Below are positions 1-8,819 of a DNA stretch of 64,000 nt, piece after piece. The notes under the pieces are model-generated. The model made no database searches. It had not been told where the DNA came from and saw only the letters and a list, made by a program, of their open reading frames with translations. A program made the position numbers and the translations under genes. The stretch covers positions 1-64,000 of the forward strand of contig JAKLKO010000019.1 of the NCBI GenBank assembly GCA_023150615.1. Reading direction: 5' to 3'. Numbering within the stretch: position 1 is the first letter of the stretch; every line of letters starts with the position of its first letter. This stretch comes from Phycisphaerae bacterium. Its GTDB lineage: Bacteria; Planctomycetota; Phycisphaerae; UBA1845; UTPLA1.

Positions 1-188
1 TACATCCTCCCGTTCGGGCCGTCGCGGGGCATCGACCGGCCTTGGTGCCGCGGGAGACGCGGAGTGGACCCCTCATTATTGAGTATAGCACGGATTACCG
101 GACAGGCAAGTCGGAAATCGCCTTTCTCGCATCTCGCCCGGCCGCCGGCCCTTGCGATCGAGTTCGATCCGAGCGTCGCGCCGCGATG
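1..188 (-). promoter_or_regulatory. Promoter/leader cassette, copy 1 (copy 2 at 45612-45800)
   Basis: This segment matches 45612-45800 closely. The first ~108 bases differ at about six positions, and a second conserved block covers about 128-188. Read on the minus strand it holds, in order, a dyad GATCG-AGTT-CGATC (156-169), an extended -10 TGCTATACT (82-90), a hairpin (17-41: GGCC GTCG stem, 8-base loop) and a GGGAGGA ribosome-binding region (5-11). CTCCCG (51-56) can pair with CGGGAG (7-12). In copy 2 the base matching position 1 is the A of the ATG of a PEP-CTERM gene. I therefore infer that a minus-strand gene, probably also secreted, begins at position 1 and lies outside the window. Confidence 0.75.
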
Positions 189-263
189 TGTGGCATTGCG
201 ATAGGACGCGACGCGAGCAATTCGTCGCGGCGCGTTACGATTCATGATGTGGCGTACGCGATT

Positions 264-297
264 CAGTGACTTACGTCAGTGACATACGTCTGTCACT
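264..297. repeat. Tandem 13-bp repeat merging into an inverted repeat
   Basis: Positions 264-276 and 277-289 are near-identical 13-mers (cagtgac[t/a]tacgt). The second copy continues into a 7-bp inverted repeat, AGTGACA-TACGTC-TGTCACT (278-297). It lies downstream of the btpA-like gene (minus strand, ends 404), so it could be a terminator, although it has no T tract. It could also be a binding site. I see no gene in 189-403. Confidence 0.5.
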
Positions 298-403
298 CTG
301 CGGGATCCGACCGGGGGTGATCGGGAGTGCGCAACTCCTCGGCCAGCGAGACGACGGCCGCTACGGCGCGGGCGACCGGAAGGTAGCGCGCGGCGGCGCG
401 TGG

Positions 404-1222
404 TTATGTGCTGCGGATGCGGTCGAAGGCGGCGCGCATTGCGGCGACGCGCGTCGGATCGGGCGGGTTCGACCAGAGACCGTCGCGCTTGAGGAACGAG
501 CCCACGATGAGGCCGTCGGCGTGCGGCAGGAACGACTCGAGATTGTCGGGCGTCGTCCCGGAGCCGACGAGCACGGGGATGCGCACGGCGCCCTTTGCGG
601 CCGCGACATCGGACGGCGATGCAGCGCGGCCCGTGGCGCTGCCGGTGATGATGATTGCGGCCGCACCGAAGAACTGGGCGGCGCGGGCGGTCTCGGCGAG
701 GTCGACGTCGGCGGTGAGGGCGTGTGCGGCGTGCTTTTTCTTGATGTCGGCGTAAACGGCGACGGCGTCCGCGCCGATCTGGCGGCGGTAGCGGAGCAGC
801 GGGCCGGCGTCGGCGTCGGGCATCAGCCCTTCGTCTGCGACGTGGGCGAAGACGAAGTTTTCGGCGCGGATGAACCGGCATCCTGCGGCGTGCGCGACGG
901 CGAGTGCGGCGCGGTTGGCGCCGGCGAGCACCTGGACGCCGAGCGGCAGCGCAACCGCCTGCCGGACCGCAGTGCAGACGGCGGTCATGGCGGCGACGAC
1001 TTCGGGACCGACGTCCTGGCGGAGGTAGGGGACGTCGTGCATGTTCTCGAGGACGATGGCGTCGACGCCGTGGTCGGCGAGGAGCTTCGCTTCGTCGGCG
1101 GCCTGCCGCGCGATGCGTTCGACGGGCAGGGCGGCGCGCGGCGTTCCTGGCAACGCGCCGACGTGGATCATGGCGAGGAAGGCGGGTTTCCGGGCGGCGT
1201 CAAGGGGCGACGAGAGATTCAT
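404..1222 (-). CDS. BtpA/SgcQ-family TIM-barrel protein
   Basis: The product has 272 residues and a TIM-barrel-like pattern of the BtpA family. Features include MIHVGALPG near the N-terminus, a VDAIVLENMHDVPY strand, FIRAENFVFAHVADEG, a central YADIKKKH motif and a C-terminal IPVLVGSGTTPDN / ADGLIVGSFLKRDG phosphate-binding-type pair. BtpA was named for a role in photosystem I stability in cyanobacteria; in other bacteria the substrate is unknown. The ATG at 1222 lies inside the 3' end of the upstream amidohydrolase gene (23-base overlap), which implies an operon with coupled translation. Family assignment is firm; function is not. Confidence 0.85.
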   Translation of the reverse strand: MNLSSPLDAARKPAFLAMIHVGALPGTPRAALPVERIARQAADEAKLLADHGVDAIVLENMHDVPYLRQDVGPEVVAAMTAVCTAVRQAVALPLGVQVLAGANRAALAVAHAAGCRFIRAENFVFAHVADEGLMPDADAGPLLRYRRQIGADAVAVYADIKKKHAAHALTADVDLAETARAAQFFGAAAIIITGSATGRAASPSDVAAAKGAVRIPVLVGSGTTPDNLESFLPHADGLIVGSFLKRDGLWSNPPDPTRVAAMRAAFDRIRST

Positions 1223-2069
1223 AGGAGTCCGGCCGGCGGTCGCGAAAGAACTGCCAAGTGTTGCGGACCTCGCGGATGAGGTCGAGGTCGAGGTCGGCGA
1301 CGAGGACGTCGTCCTCGTTGCGTTTGCCGGTGCAGAGCATCTTGCCGCGCGGGTCGCAAAAGTAGCTCTGGCCGTAGAACTCGCCCATGCGCCACGGCTC
1401 CTCGTAGCCGGGCCGGTTGATTGCACCGACGAAATACTGGTTGGCGACGGCGTGGGCGGGCTGCTCGAGCTTCCAGAGATACTCGCTGAGTCCGGCGACG
1501 GTGGCGGAGGGATTGAAGACGATCTCCGCACCGGCGAGTCCGAGGGCGCGGGCGCCTTCTGGGAAATGGCGGTCGTAGCAGATGTAGACGCCGACCTTGC
1601 CGACGGCGGTATCGAAGACGGGGTAGCCGAGGTTTCCGGGGCGGAAGAAGAATTTTTCCCAGAAGCCGGGTGCGACGTGCGGGATGTGCATCTTGCGGTA
1701 CTTTCCGAGGTAGCGGCCGTCGGCGTCGATGAGGGCGGCGGAGTTGTAGTAGACGCCCGGGATGTCCTCCTCGTACATCGGGACGACGAGGACGAGCTTG
1801 AGCCTGCGTGCGAGGTCGATCATGAGCCGGGTGGTCGGGCCTTCGGGGATGCGCTCGACGAGCGCGTACCACTTGGGGTCCTGATCGCAGCAGAAGTATG
1901 GGCCGTAGAACAGTTCCTGGAGGCAGACGACCTGCGCGCCCTGCTGCGCGGCGCGCTCGATCAGCGCGAGGTGCTTGTCGACCATGGACTTCTTGATCTT
2001 CTCGATCGGCGACGTGCCGGGTTCGGACAACGTGGCCTGGATCAGTCCGGCTCGAACGATGCGCGGCAT
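1200..2069 (-). CDS. Nitrilase-superfamily amidohydrolase, beta-ureidopropionase-like
   Basis: The product has 289 residues, the usual length for carbon-nitrogen hydrolases. The catalytic triad is visible as Glu52 (CLQELFYGPYF), Lys126 (KYRKMHIPH) and Cys164 (VYICYDRHFPEG). The surrounding sequence, including GNLGYPVF and the run GAEIVFNPSAT followed by LSE-LW, resembles N-carbamoyl-beta-alanine amidohydrolase, the last enzyme of reductive pyrimidine breakdown. No dihydropyrimidinase gene is in the window, so the substrate is an inference; N-carbamoylputrescine amidase is the main alternative. It is cytoplasmic, with no signal peptide. A GGGAGG ribosome-binding site precedes the ATG at 2069, and its 3' end overlaps the btpA-like start. 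Confidence 0.85.
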   Translation of the reverse strand: MPRIVRAGLIQATLSEPGTSPIEKIKKSMVDKHLALIERAAQQGAQVVCLQELFYGPYFCCDQDPKWYALVERIPEGPTTRLMIDLARRLKLVLVVPMYEEDIPGVYYNSAALIDADGRYLGKYRKMHIPHVAPGFWEKFFFRPGNLGYPVFDTAVGKVGVYICYDRHFPEGARALGLAGAEIVFNPSATVAGLSEYLWKLEQPAHAVANQYFVGAINRPGYEEPWRMGEFYGQSYFCDPRGKMLCTGKRNEDDVLVADLDLDLIREVRNTWQFFRDRRPDSYESLVAP

Positions 2070-2098
2070 ACGCGGAACCTCCCTCGTTTGAGCGGGCG

Positions 2099-2126
2099 AT
2101 TCTATCCGCTCCGCGGCGCGGCGAAA
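2099..2126 (-). promoter_or_regulatory. Predicted promoter of the amidohydrolase-btpA operon
   Basis: On the minus strand, TTTCGC (2121-2126), a 16-base spacer and TAGAAT (2099-2104) precede a leader of about 22 bases. It is divergent from the ccs promoter, which uses the same TTTCGC -35 hexamer. Confidence 0.5.
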
Positions 2127-2141
2127 CAGCGCGCGGGGCCG

Positions 2142-2170
2142 TTTCGCGGCCGCGGCACGGGCGCTATAAT
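2142..2170 (+). promoter_or_regulatory. Predicted promoter of the ResB-CcsA gene, very short leader
   Basis: TTTCGC (2142-2147), 17 bases, then a consensus TATAAT (2165-2170). The start codon ATG (2180) is only 9 bases beyond the -10, so the message would be leaderless or have a leader of two or three bases. There is no Shine-Dalgarno sequence. Confidence 0.55.
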
Positions 2171-2179
2171 CGCGGTTGA

Positions 2180-5100
2180 ATGGATGCGACCCTGCGCGCC
2201 GCGACGCCCGTAACCTGGTTCATCCGGACGTTCTCCAGCATCTGGCTGGGCGTGTTCTGGCTGGCCGCGATCATCGTTTTCAGCTCGGTCGGCTCGGCCG
2301 TGCCGCCGTTTCGGCAGTTCTTCGAATTGACCGAGTTCGCGTACTTCAACCACTGGATCTTCGTGGTCCTGATCGGGTTGTTCTGCCTCAACCTGACAGT
2401 GGCGACGGTCGTCCGCATTCCGTTCAACCGCTACAACCTGGGCGTTCTGACGGTGCACACGGGTCTGCTCGTGCTGGCGGGCGGATCGCTGCTCTACTTC
2501 GGCCGGAAGATCGAGGGCGACGTGCTGCTGTGGAACCCGCGGGTCCAGGTTCTTTCGGCGAAGCGCTTGCACGGAACGGCGGGCGGCGACCCGGTGCTAG
2601 GCCAGACGGTTGCGGCAAAGGGCCGGCGCTGGGCGACAAACATGCCGATGGCCGGCGGCCGGGTGACGGTGGATGTCGAGGACGTGCGGCACGAGGGGCT
2701 GCTGACGGCGGCGCAGGCCGATCTTCGAATCCAGGTCGGCGATGGCGAGGCGAAGAAGTTGACACTGCGACTGGACCGGCCGGAGGAGCGGTTCGCGCGG
2801 ATCAACGAAGAGCTGCTCGTTCAACTCGTGCCGACAAACGTGACGGACCGGTTCTTCGACAACCAGACGCCGGCGCTGTTGATCCGCCGTGGGGATCGCG
2901 AGCCGATGATGCTGCCGATCGAGGGGTTGCCGCTGTATCGCGAGCGGTTCGTGCCGGGCGTCGAGGAGATCTTCGATACGCGGAACCAGCGTGTGGAATC
3001 GGACCGGCTGACGCCGATCCCGCTGGTGGATCCGTGGCGGATGCCGGCGCCGATCAGGGGGCCTGGCGGCGCGGACCTGCCGGATTGGCCGATCCGACTG
3101 GAGGTGGACGGCTACCTGCCGTACGCGGCGATGCAGTCGGAGCCGCGGCCGGGCGGCGATGTGCTGAATCCGATCGCGCGGATCGAGTTGAGCAACGCGT
3201 CGGGGACGTTCCGCGACTGGGTGATCGGGCCCTCGCCGCGCGATGCGCTGACGTCGTCTCCGGACGGCGCGCACGTCGAGTTCCGCTGGCTGGGCGCGGC
3301 GTCGGACATTCCGAAGGAGTGGACGCGGTCGGTCGAGGGGCGGCACGCGCTGGAGGTTTGGATCAAGGACAAGGACGTCCGGCGGAACTACGACATCCAG
3401 CCGGGCCAGACGATCGCGGTCGAGGGGACGGACTACACGCTGAAGGTCCACGACCTTCAGCCGGACTGGCCGCTGGCGACACCGCAGCTCCAGGGGGCGC
3501 GGACGCCGATCGCGCGGATCTGGGTTGAGACGCCGCAGCGTGGGTACGAGCGGAGCGTGCTGCAGCGATTCCCGGAACTGAACCAGGACCGCGATGCGCA
3601 GGGCCAGAAGCTCTCGGACAAGGGGCTGGTGGATGAGAACATCGAGCTGCGCTACACGAACGCGAGCCGGCCGTGGTTTGCGCTCGTGGCGGGCGAGTCG
3701 CTGTCGCCGGTGGTGATCACGACGGCGATCGGCGGGAAGCGCTCGATGCAGACGCTCGCGCCGGGGGGGACGATTACGTGCGATGACACGACGCTCCTTC
3801 TGCGCGAGCTGATCCTGCGGCCGAAGATCGTTCAGCAGCCGGTGGTGATTCCGATCGAGCAGCGGCGTCCGCAGATGGCGCGGAATTTCTCGATGATCCG
3901 GCTGCGGATCGCGTCTCGGAACTCGGACTGGCAGACGCGGGTGTGGCTACCGTACGAGCCGTACAACGACACGTACACGGGACAGTTGCCGCACTGGGAG
4001 TCGGTCCGCGTGCCGGAGATTGGGGAGTTGCAGTTCTTGTACGGGAGGTTGACGCGGCCGCTGCCGGGGCGGTTGGCGCTGGAGGAGATGCAGGTCGAAT
4101 TTTTTCCGGGGGGCGAGCGTCCGGCGGGCTGGACGAGCTTCATCCGCTGGGAGGACCCGCAGACGCGGGCGATCACGCGCGGGCGGGCGTTTCTGAACAA
4201 TACGGCGCGGATCGGACCGTGGACGCTGTTCCAGTCGAGCGAGTCGTCGGACCACCAGAGTTACACGGTGCTGGGCGTGGGAAATCGCGACGGAGTGATG
4301 ACGATGCTGCTCGGATGCACGCTGGTGACGATCGGGATGCTGTATGCGTTCTACGTGAAGCCGGCGCTGAAGCAGCGGGCCCGGCGGCGACTGGCGGCCG
4401 AGGCGGGGGCGCGTCACGAGACGGCGGCGAGCGAGCCTCGGGGGCGGGCGCTGATCGAAGTCGGGCGCGTCGCGCCGCTGGCGTTGATCGTGGCGTTGCT
4501 GTCGATTTCGACGGCCGCGGCGCAGATGCCGTCCGCCTCGGCCCGGCAGCCGGCGTCGATCGAGCGACTGCGCGAGATCCAGGGCCAGTTGCACCTCGAT
4601 GGGCTTCGGCCGCTGCTGGTGCAGCACGCGGCGCGATACAAGACGGTCGAGGCGTGGGCGCGGGAGGTCGTTTCGGCGATTCACGGCAAGGCGGAGCTGC
4701 TGGGGCTGGACCCGGTGGTGGCGGCGGTGGACCTGATGTTCAACCGCGCGGCGTACGACGACCAGCCGGTGATTTATGTCAAGGACATGGTGATCCGCAA
4801 GAACCTGACGAGCCATCCGGTGAGGTTGTCGGCGGAGGAGGCGAAGCGAATCGTCCAGACGGGGATGGTCTCGTTCAACTTTCTTCAGGACCCGGAGGTC
4901 GGCGCGATCCTTCAGGACCTGTCGGGGCGGATGACGATCAAGCGAGCAGTCGATCGGTTCAACATCGCGGCGCACTCGTACGGCCAGGTGCTGGGGCAGT
5001 TCAACATCATTCCCGATCCGACGGGCAACGCGCTCAGCGCGTGGTACGGAGTCGATGCGCTGTTCGCGAACCTGGGCATGGCCGGCGACCACGCGCACGG

Positions 5101-6379
5101 CGGGCTGAACATCGCGCCGGTGCCGGGGCTGGAGCCGGCGCGGGCGTCGGCGTTGTTCGACGCGTTCCGCAACTGGAGCATCGGCTGGCTCGACCGCGAC
5201 GCGGCGAAGATCAACGCGGGGATCGATTCGCTGGCGCAGTCGCTTCCGCCGCTGGCGCCGGCGGGCGTCTATCCGCCGGAGCAGCGGCGCTGGGCGGAGG
5301 TGTATTACCACCGGCTGGACGCGTTCACGCGCGGCTGGGCGATCTACTTTGCGGCGATGCTGGTGAGCATTTTGGCACTGCTGGGCGGATGGCGGTGGTC
5401 GCGGCGCTTCGCGTTCGGGCTGTTCGCAGTGGCGGCGGTGGCGCACGGCGTGGGGATCGGGCTGCGCTGGTACGTCGTGGGACACGTGCCGGTGTCGAAC
5501 ATGTTCGAGTCGGTGGTGTCGTCGGCGTGGGTGGGGGTGATGCTAGCGCTGGTGCTGGAGCTTGCGCTGAAGCGCGGCGTGTTCATGGCGGCGGGATCGT
5601 TCCTCGGGGCGCTGTCGCTGCTGCTGGGCAAGTTCGTGGGGGGCGAGATCGTGCAGATGGCGCCGATCCTCGATGACATCATGCTGCGGATCCACACGGT
5701 GCTGATCATCTCGAGCTACGCAATCATCACGCTCGCGTTCGGCGTGGCCGTGTGCTACCTGTTCGTCGCGGCGCGAGGTCCGGAGCCTGCGACGGCGCGG
5801 GCGACGCTGGGGATCGTGGGCGCGGTGGGCCTGTGCGCGCTGCTGGCGACGAAGGAGGTGTTCCACGGACTGACGTCGCAATCGCCGATCTTTGTCGTGC
5901 TGATCCCCGTGATCTTCGCGTTGACCGGCGGGATGCTCGCGGTCTATTTGCCGGACCTGCTGCGCCGGCCGGCGCTGGGGGGCGTGGTGGGATCGGCGCC
6001 ACCCGGGGCGGCGGCGGTCATATCGGTCGCGGCGGCGCCGACGGCGCGCGTGCCATCGCCGGCGCAGGCGCGGCTGCTGTCGGAGTTCGACCGCTCGCAC
6101 ATGATCCTGCTTCACATGGCGACGGTGACGCTGTTCGTCGGTCTGGTGCTCGGGGCCGTGTGGGCGGACTACTCGTGGGGGCGGCCATGGGGCTGGGATC
6201 CGAAGGAAGTCTTCGCGCTGGTGACGTGGCTGTTCTACGCGATCCTGATTCACGTGCGCTTCGCAACGCCGCGTCGGGCGCTGTGGACGGCGGTGTTGTC
6301 GTGCGCGGGATTCGCGGCGATGCAGTTCAACTGGTGGGTGGTGAACTTTCACATCGTCGGGCTGCACAGCTACGCGTGA
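2180..6379 (+). CDS. Cytochrome c biogenesis protein, ResB-CcsA fusion
   Basis: This 1399-residue membrane protein combines the two parts of system II cytochrome c assembly, which delivers haem across the membrane and attaches it to apocytochromes. ResB-like helices occupy about residues 10-110, followed by a large periplasmic ResB region up to a helix near 720-735 and another near 755-780. A soluble linker (about 785-1050) follows. The C-terminal third is CcsA-like, with many helices, VSNMFESV near residue 1100 and the haem-handling WGRPWGWDPKE motif near residue 1335. A histidine close to the C-terminus (FHIVGLHSYA) also fits haem ligation. Single-polypeptide ResB-CcsA proteins are known in several phyla. 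It stands alone between divergent and convergent neighbours. Confidence 0.9.
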   Translation: MDATLRAATPVTWFIRTFSSIWLGVFWLAAIIVFSSVGSAVPPFRQFFELTEFAYFNHWIFVVLIGLFCLNLTVATVVRIPFNRYNLGVLTVHTGLLVLAGGSLLYFGRKIEGDVLLWNPRVQVLSAKRLHGTAGGDPVLGQTVAAKGRRWATNMPMAGGRVTVDVEDVRHEGLLTAAQADLRIQVGDGEAKKLTLRLDRPEERFARINEELLVQLVPTNVTDRFFDNQTPALLIRRGDREPMMLPIEGLPLYRERFVPGVEEIFDTRNQRVESDRLTPIPLVDPWRMPAPIRGPGGADLPDWPIRLEVDGYLPYAAMQSEPRPGGDVLNPIARIELSNASGTFRDWVIGPSPRDALTSSPDGAHVEFRWLGAASDIPKEWTRSVEGRHALEVWIKDKDVRRNYDIQPGQTIAVEGTDYTLKVHDLQPDWPLATPQLQGARTPIARIWVETPQRGYERSVLQRFPELNQDRDAQGQKLSDKGLVDENIELRYTNASRPWFALVAGESLSPVVITTAIGGKRSMQTLAPGGTITCDDTTLLLRELILRPKIVQQPVVIPIEQRRPQMARNFSMIRLRIASRNSDWQTRVWLPYEPYNDTYTGQLPHWESVRVPEIGELQFLYGRLTRPLPGRLALEEMQVEFFPGGERPAGWTSFIRWEDPQTRAITRGRAFLNNTARIGPWTLFQSSESSDHQSYTVLGVGNRDGVMTMLLGCTLVTIGMLYAFYVKPALKQRARRRLAAEAGARHETAASEPRGRALIEVGRVAPLALIVALLSISTAAAQMPSASARQPASIERLREIQGQLHLDGLRPLLVQHAARYKTVEAWAREVVSAIHGKAELLGLDPVVAAVDLMFNRAAYDDQPVIYVKDMVIRKNLTSHPVRLSAEEAKRIVQTGMVSFNFLQDPEVGAILQDLSGRMTIKRAVDRFNIAAHSYGQVLGQFNIIPDPTGNALSAWYGVDALFANLGMAGDHAHGGLNIAPVPGLEPARASALFDAFRNWSIGWLDRDAAKINAGIDSLAQSLPPLAPAGVYPPEQRRWAEVYYHRLDAFTRGWAIYFAAMLVSILALLGGWRWSRRFAFGLFAVAAVAHGVGIGLRWYVVGHVPVSNMFESVVSSAWVGVMLALVLELALKRGVFMAAGSFLGALSLLLGKFVGGEIVQMAPILDDIMLRIHTVLIISSYAIITLAFGVAVCYLFVAARGPEPATARATLGIVGAVGLCALLATKEVFHGLTSQSPIFVVLIPVIFALTGGMLAVYLPDLLRRPALGGVVGSAPPGAAAVISVAAAPTARVPSPAQARLLSEFDRSHMILLHMATVTLFVGLVLGAVWADYSWGRPWGWDPKEVFALVTWLFYAILIHVRFATPRRALWTAVLSCAGFAAMQFNWWVVNFHIVGLHSYA

Positions 6380-6405
6380 TGCGCGATCGCGCGCTGCGTT
6401 GCGAA

Positions 6406-7395
6406 TCAGTGCACGCCGGCCTTGTGGGCCATTGAGGCGCGGTCGACCGGCCCGTCGAGCATGGTGGCGACGAGCTTCGCCGCGCAGCGCCCGAGCGCGT
6501 CGAGGTCGTAGCCCCCTTCCAAGACAGCGATCAGCCGGTCGCGGCAGAGTTCGTGCGCGAGGTTCACGATCGCCTGCGAGAGCCAGGCGAATCCGGCGTC
6601 GGTCACGCGGAGATGCGCGAGCGGATCGGCCTCGTGGGCGTCGAAGCCGGCGGAGACGAGGATGAAGTCCGGGTGGAAGGCGCGTGCGGCGGGGACGAAC
6701 TTGAGCGTGAACACCTGCTGGTACTCGGCGTCGCCCGCTCCCGGTCGCATGGCGATGTTCAGGGTACGGCCGGAGGCGGCGCCGCGTCCGATCTCCTCCT
6801 CGAAGCCGGTGCCGGGATAGAGGAAGGCGGGGTGTTCGTGGAAGCTGCAGAAGAGGACGCTGGGGTCCTCCTCGAAGGCGTGCTGCGTGCCGTTTCCGTG
6901 GTGGACGTCCCAGTCGAGGATGAGGACGCGCGGCACGGACCAGCGCTGCTGTAGATATCGGGCGGCGATGGCGACGTTGTTGAACAGGCAGAATCCCATC
7001 GACAGGTCGCGCTCGGCGTGATGACCCGGCGGTCGCACGGCGCAGAACGCGTTGTCGACCTGCCCGGACATCACCGCGTCGGCGGACGCGAGGACGGCTC
7101 CGACGGCCAGCAGCGCGACGTCAAAGCTTTCCTTGCAGATTGCGGAGTCGGCCGAGTCGATGTAGGGCTGGCCGCCGAGGCACGCCGCGCGGACGCGGTC
7201 GATGTAGGCGGGCGCGTGCGTGGTTTCGATCCAGCGGCGGTCGGCGGGACCGAAGATCAGCGGCGTGAGTCGCGCGAGCAGTCCTTCGTCGCCGAGCCGC
7301 GCGGTGATGGCGCGGAGTCGCTCGGGGCGCTCCGGATGATGCTCGCCGGTCTTGTGGAGAAGGAACCGCGCATCGTAGCACCAGCCCGTTCGCAT
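6406..7395 (-). CDS. Histone deacetylase / AcuC-family zinc deacetylase
   Basis: The product has 329 residues and the arginase/deacetylase fold. Diagnostic motifs are the N-terminal HKTGEHHPERPERL, the catalytic histidine pair PPGHHAERD with GFCLFNN, the zinc-binding DWDVHHGNGTQ, and SAGFDAHEADPL, followed by LEGGYDLDALG. Bacterial relatives remove acetyl groups from proteins, polyamines or acetoin-pathway components; the substrate cannot be read from the sequence. It is cytoplasmic and convergent with the ResB-CcsA gene (26-base gap). There is no Shine-Dalgarno sequence, and a TAGAAT box lies 9 bases upstream of the ATG. Confidence 0.9.
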   Translation of the reverse strand: MRTGWCYDARFLLHKTGEHHPERPERLRAITARLGDEGLLARLTPLIFGPADRRWIETTHAPAYIDRVRAACLGGQPYIDSADSAICKESFDVALLAVGAVLASADAVMSGQVDNAFCAVRPPGHHAERDLSMGFCLFNNVAIAARYLQQRWSVPRVLILDWDVHHGNGTQHAFEEDPSVLFCSFHEHPAFLYPGTGFEEEIGRGAASGRTLNIAMRPGAGDAEYQQVFTLKFVPAARAFHPDFILVSAGFDAHEADPLAHLRVTDAGFAWLSQAIVNLAHELCRDRLIAVLEGGYDLDALGRCAAKLVATMLDGPVDRASMAHKAGVH

Positions 7396-7404
7396 CGCGC
7401 CGAC

Positions 7405-7410
7405 ATTCTA
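7405..7410 (-). promoter_or_regulatory. -10 box TAGAAT directly upstream of the deacetylase
   Basis: TAGAAT lies 9 bases before the ATG at 7395, the same spacing as TATAAT before the ResB-CcsA gene. This suggests a leaderless or nearly leaderless transcript. No good -35 is visible. Confidence 0.4.
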
Positions 7411-7480
7411 CCCACGCGGGTTTGTCACCGCGGCGCGCGGCCGGTAGCCTGCGTCGCGCCCGGCAAGGAGAGCAGGTCGC

Positions 7481-8704
7481 GTGCGAGCGGCGGTACGAAA
7501 GTGGATGTCGCGTCTCGTTCGCCTGGTGGTGTGCGGAGTCGCGGTGGGGTACCTGTACACGAAGGTGTCGTGGTACGACTACGCAACGCTGGCGCGGCAG
7601 CCGGACGCACCGTGCCGCGTGCTGGGAAGCTCGACGGACGATCCGCTGCGGCTGGCGGACCCGCGAACGGGCCGGGAGTTTGCGGCGCGGCAGGCGGAGT
7701 TGATCGATCCATCGCGCGGTGCGCCGGCGGCGCGACGGCCGATCGAGTTGGGGCTGCGGACGCTGATCCGGCGGATGGACCGGACGTGGGCGCTGTGGGC
7801 GGTGGCGGCGCTGGCGCCGACGACGTTCATCATCGGGTGGCGGCTGCGTTACCTTCTGGCGATGCAATCGGTGCACGTTTCGTTCCGCGAGGCGGTGCTG
7901 CTGACGTTCGCGGGCAACTTCTTCAATTTCGCGTTGCCGGGGACAACGGGCGGCGATCTGTACAAGGCGTATCACGTCGCGAGGCGCGCGCCGCGGCGGA
8001 CGGAGGCGGTGACGGTCGTGCTGATCGACCGCGCGATCGGCTTCGTCAATTTCATCCTGCTCGCGGGGGTGTGCATCCTGTTCTCGTGGCGGAGAAACGC
8101 GATCGGCCGGCTGGGGGAGCTGGTCGGTCTGCTGATCATCGCGCTGGTCGTCGGGTCGATGATCTTCTTCTCGCGCCGGTTCCGGCGGTGGATCGGCTAC
8201 GACGCGCTGCTTCGGCGGCTGCCGATGGCCGATCGTCTGCGGCGCGTCGACCAGACGGCGTTTTCGCTGCGGCATCATCCGCGGCAGACGCTCGTGGCGA
8301 TGCTCGGCACGACGATCAACAACGGGTTCCTCGCGCTATCGATTCTCTATCTCGGCCGGTCGCTGGGCATGGGCCCGCAGCGATTGAACGAGCCGCTCGA
8401 CGTGGCGGCGTTCTTCGTCGCGTGCATGCTGTCGCTGTCGGTGGGGTATCTCGTGGCGGCGGTACCGATCAGCGTTCAGGGGTTCGGATTGCTCGAAGCC
8501 GTGTTCCTGCGCGTTCTCAGCGGGACGTGGGGCACGGCCAGCCAAGTGGTTGCGCTGTGTCTTGGATTCCGCGCGGTGCAGTTGCTCTGGTCGCTGCCCG
8601 GGATCGCGGTGCCATGGCTGGGGCTTCGTCCGCCGCCGAACGAGGAGGCGGCGCAAATGCTCGGCGCCGGGCCAGAATCGGCGGGAACGACGCCCGCGAG
8701 CTGA
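7481..8704 (+). CDS. LPG synthetase TM / UPF0104-type flippase-like membrane protein
   Basis: The product has 407 residues and about eight membrane helices. It carries the signature of the lysylphosphatidylglycerol synthetase transmembrane family (also called YbhN/UPF0104): FNFALPGTTGGDLYKAYHVAR near residue 150, then VVLIDRAIGF and VPISVQGFGLLEAVF. Members act in lipid transport or modification, or are uncharacterised; no catalytic GNAT domain is attached here. A soluble segment of about 70 residues after the first helix is an unusual insertion. The GTG start at 7481 is preceded by AAGGAG at 10 bases. Confidence 0.8.
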   Translation: MRAAVRKWMSRLVRLVVCGVAVGYLYTKVSWYDYATLARQPDAPCRVLGSSTDDPLRLADPRTGREFAARQAELIDPSRGAPAARRPIELGLRTLIRRMDRTWALWAVAALAPTTFIIGWRLRYLLAMQSVHVSFREAVLLTFAGNFFNFALPGTTGGDLYKAYHVARRAPRRTEAVTVVLIDRAIGFVNFILLAGVCILFSWRRNAIGRLGELVGLLIIALVVGSMIFFSRRFRRWIGYDALLRRLPMADRLRRVDQTAFSLRHHPRQTLVAMLGTTINNGFLALSILYLGRSLGMGPQRLNEPLDVAAFFVACMLSLSVGYLVAAVPISVQGFGLLEAVFLRVLSGTWGTASQVVALCLGFRAVQLLWSLPGIAVPWLGLRPPPNEEAAQMLGAGPESAGTTPAS

Positions 8705-8760
8705 CGCCGCTTCCGGAACTTATCCGCTGACGCGAGCACGATTTACGGCGGATACGAAGC

Positions 8761-8788
8761 AGGCCCGACCGCGGCAGCGCTCGGGCCT
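8761..8788. terminator. Bidirectional hairpin terminator candidate
   Basis: Perfect 8-bp inverted repeat AGGCCCGA...TCGGGCCT with a 12-base loop, between the convergent ends of the flippase-like gene (8704) and the OmpA gene (8820). There is no T tract on either side. Confidence 0.6.
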
Positions 8789-8819
8789 GTGAGTTGCTTG
8801 GAATCGGTGATCAACGCGG

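Noticed and set aside
42-269. Open plus-strand frame of 75 codons at the left edge
   Set aside because: It lies across the conserved cassette and reads through its leader on the wrong strand; no family features.
266-1279. Long plus-strand frame of 337 codons
   Set aside because: Antisense shadow of the BtpA-like gene, with Gly/Arg/Asp-rich low-complexity sequence.
2180-6379. ResB-CcsA as two genes joined by an error
   Set aside because: The frame is continuous through a plausible periplasmic linker, and single-chain versions are known, so a true fusion is more likely.
6381-6395. Palindrome GCGCGATCGCGC between convergent genes
   Set aside because: Short GC palindromes are expected by chance at this G+C, and no T tract supports termination.
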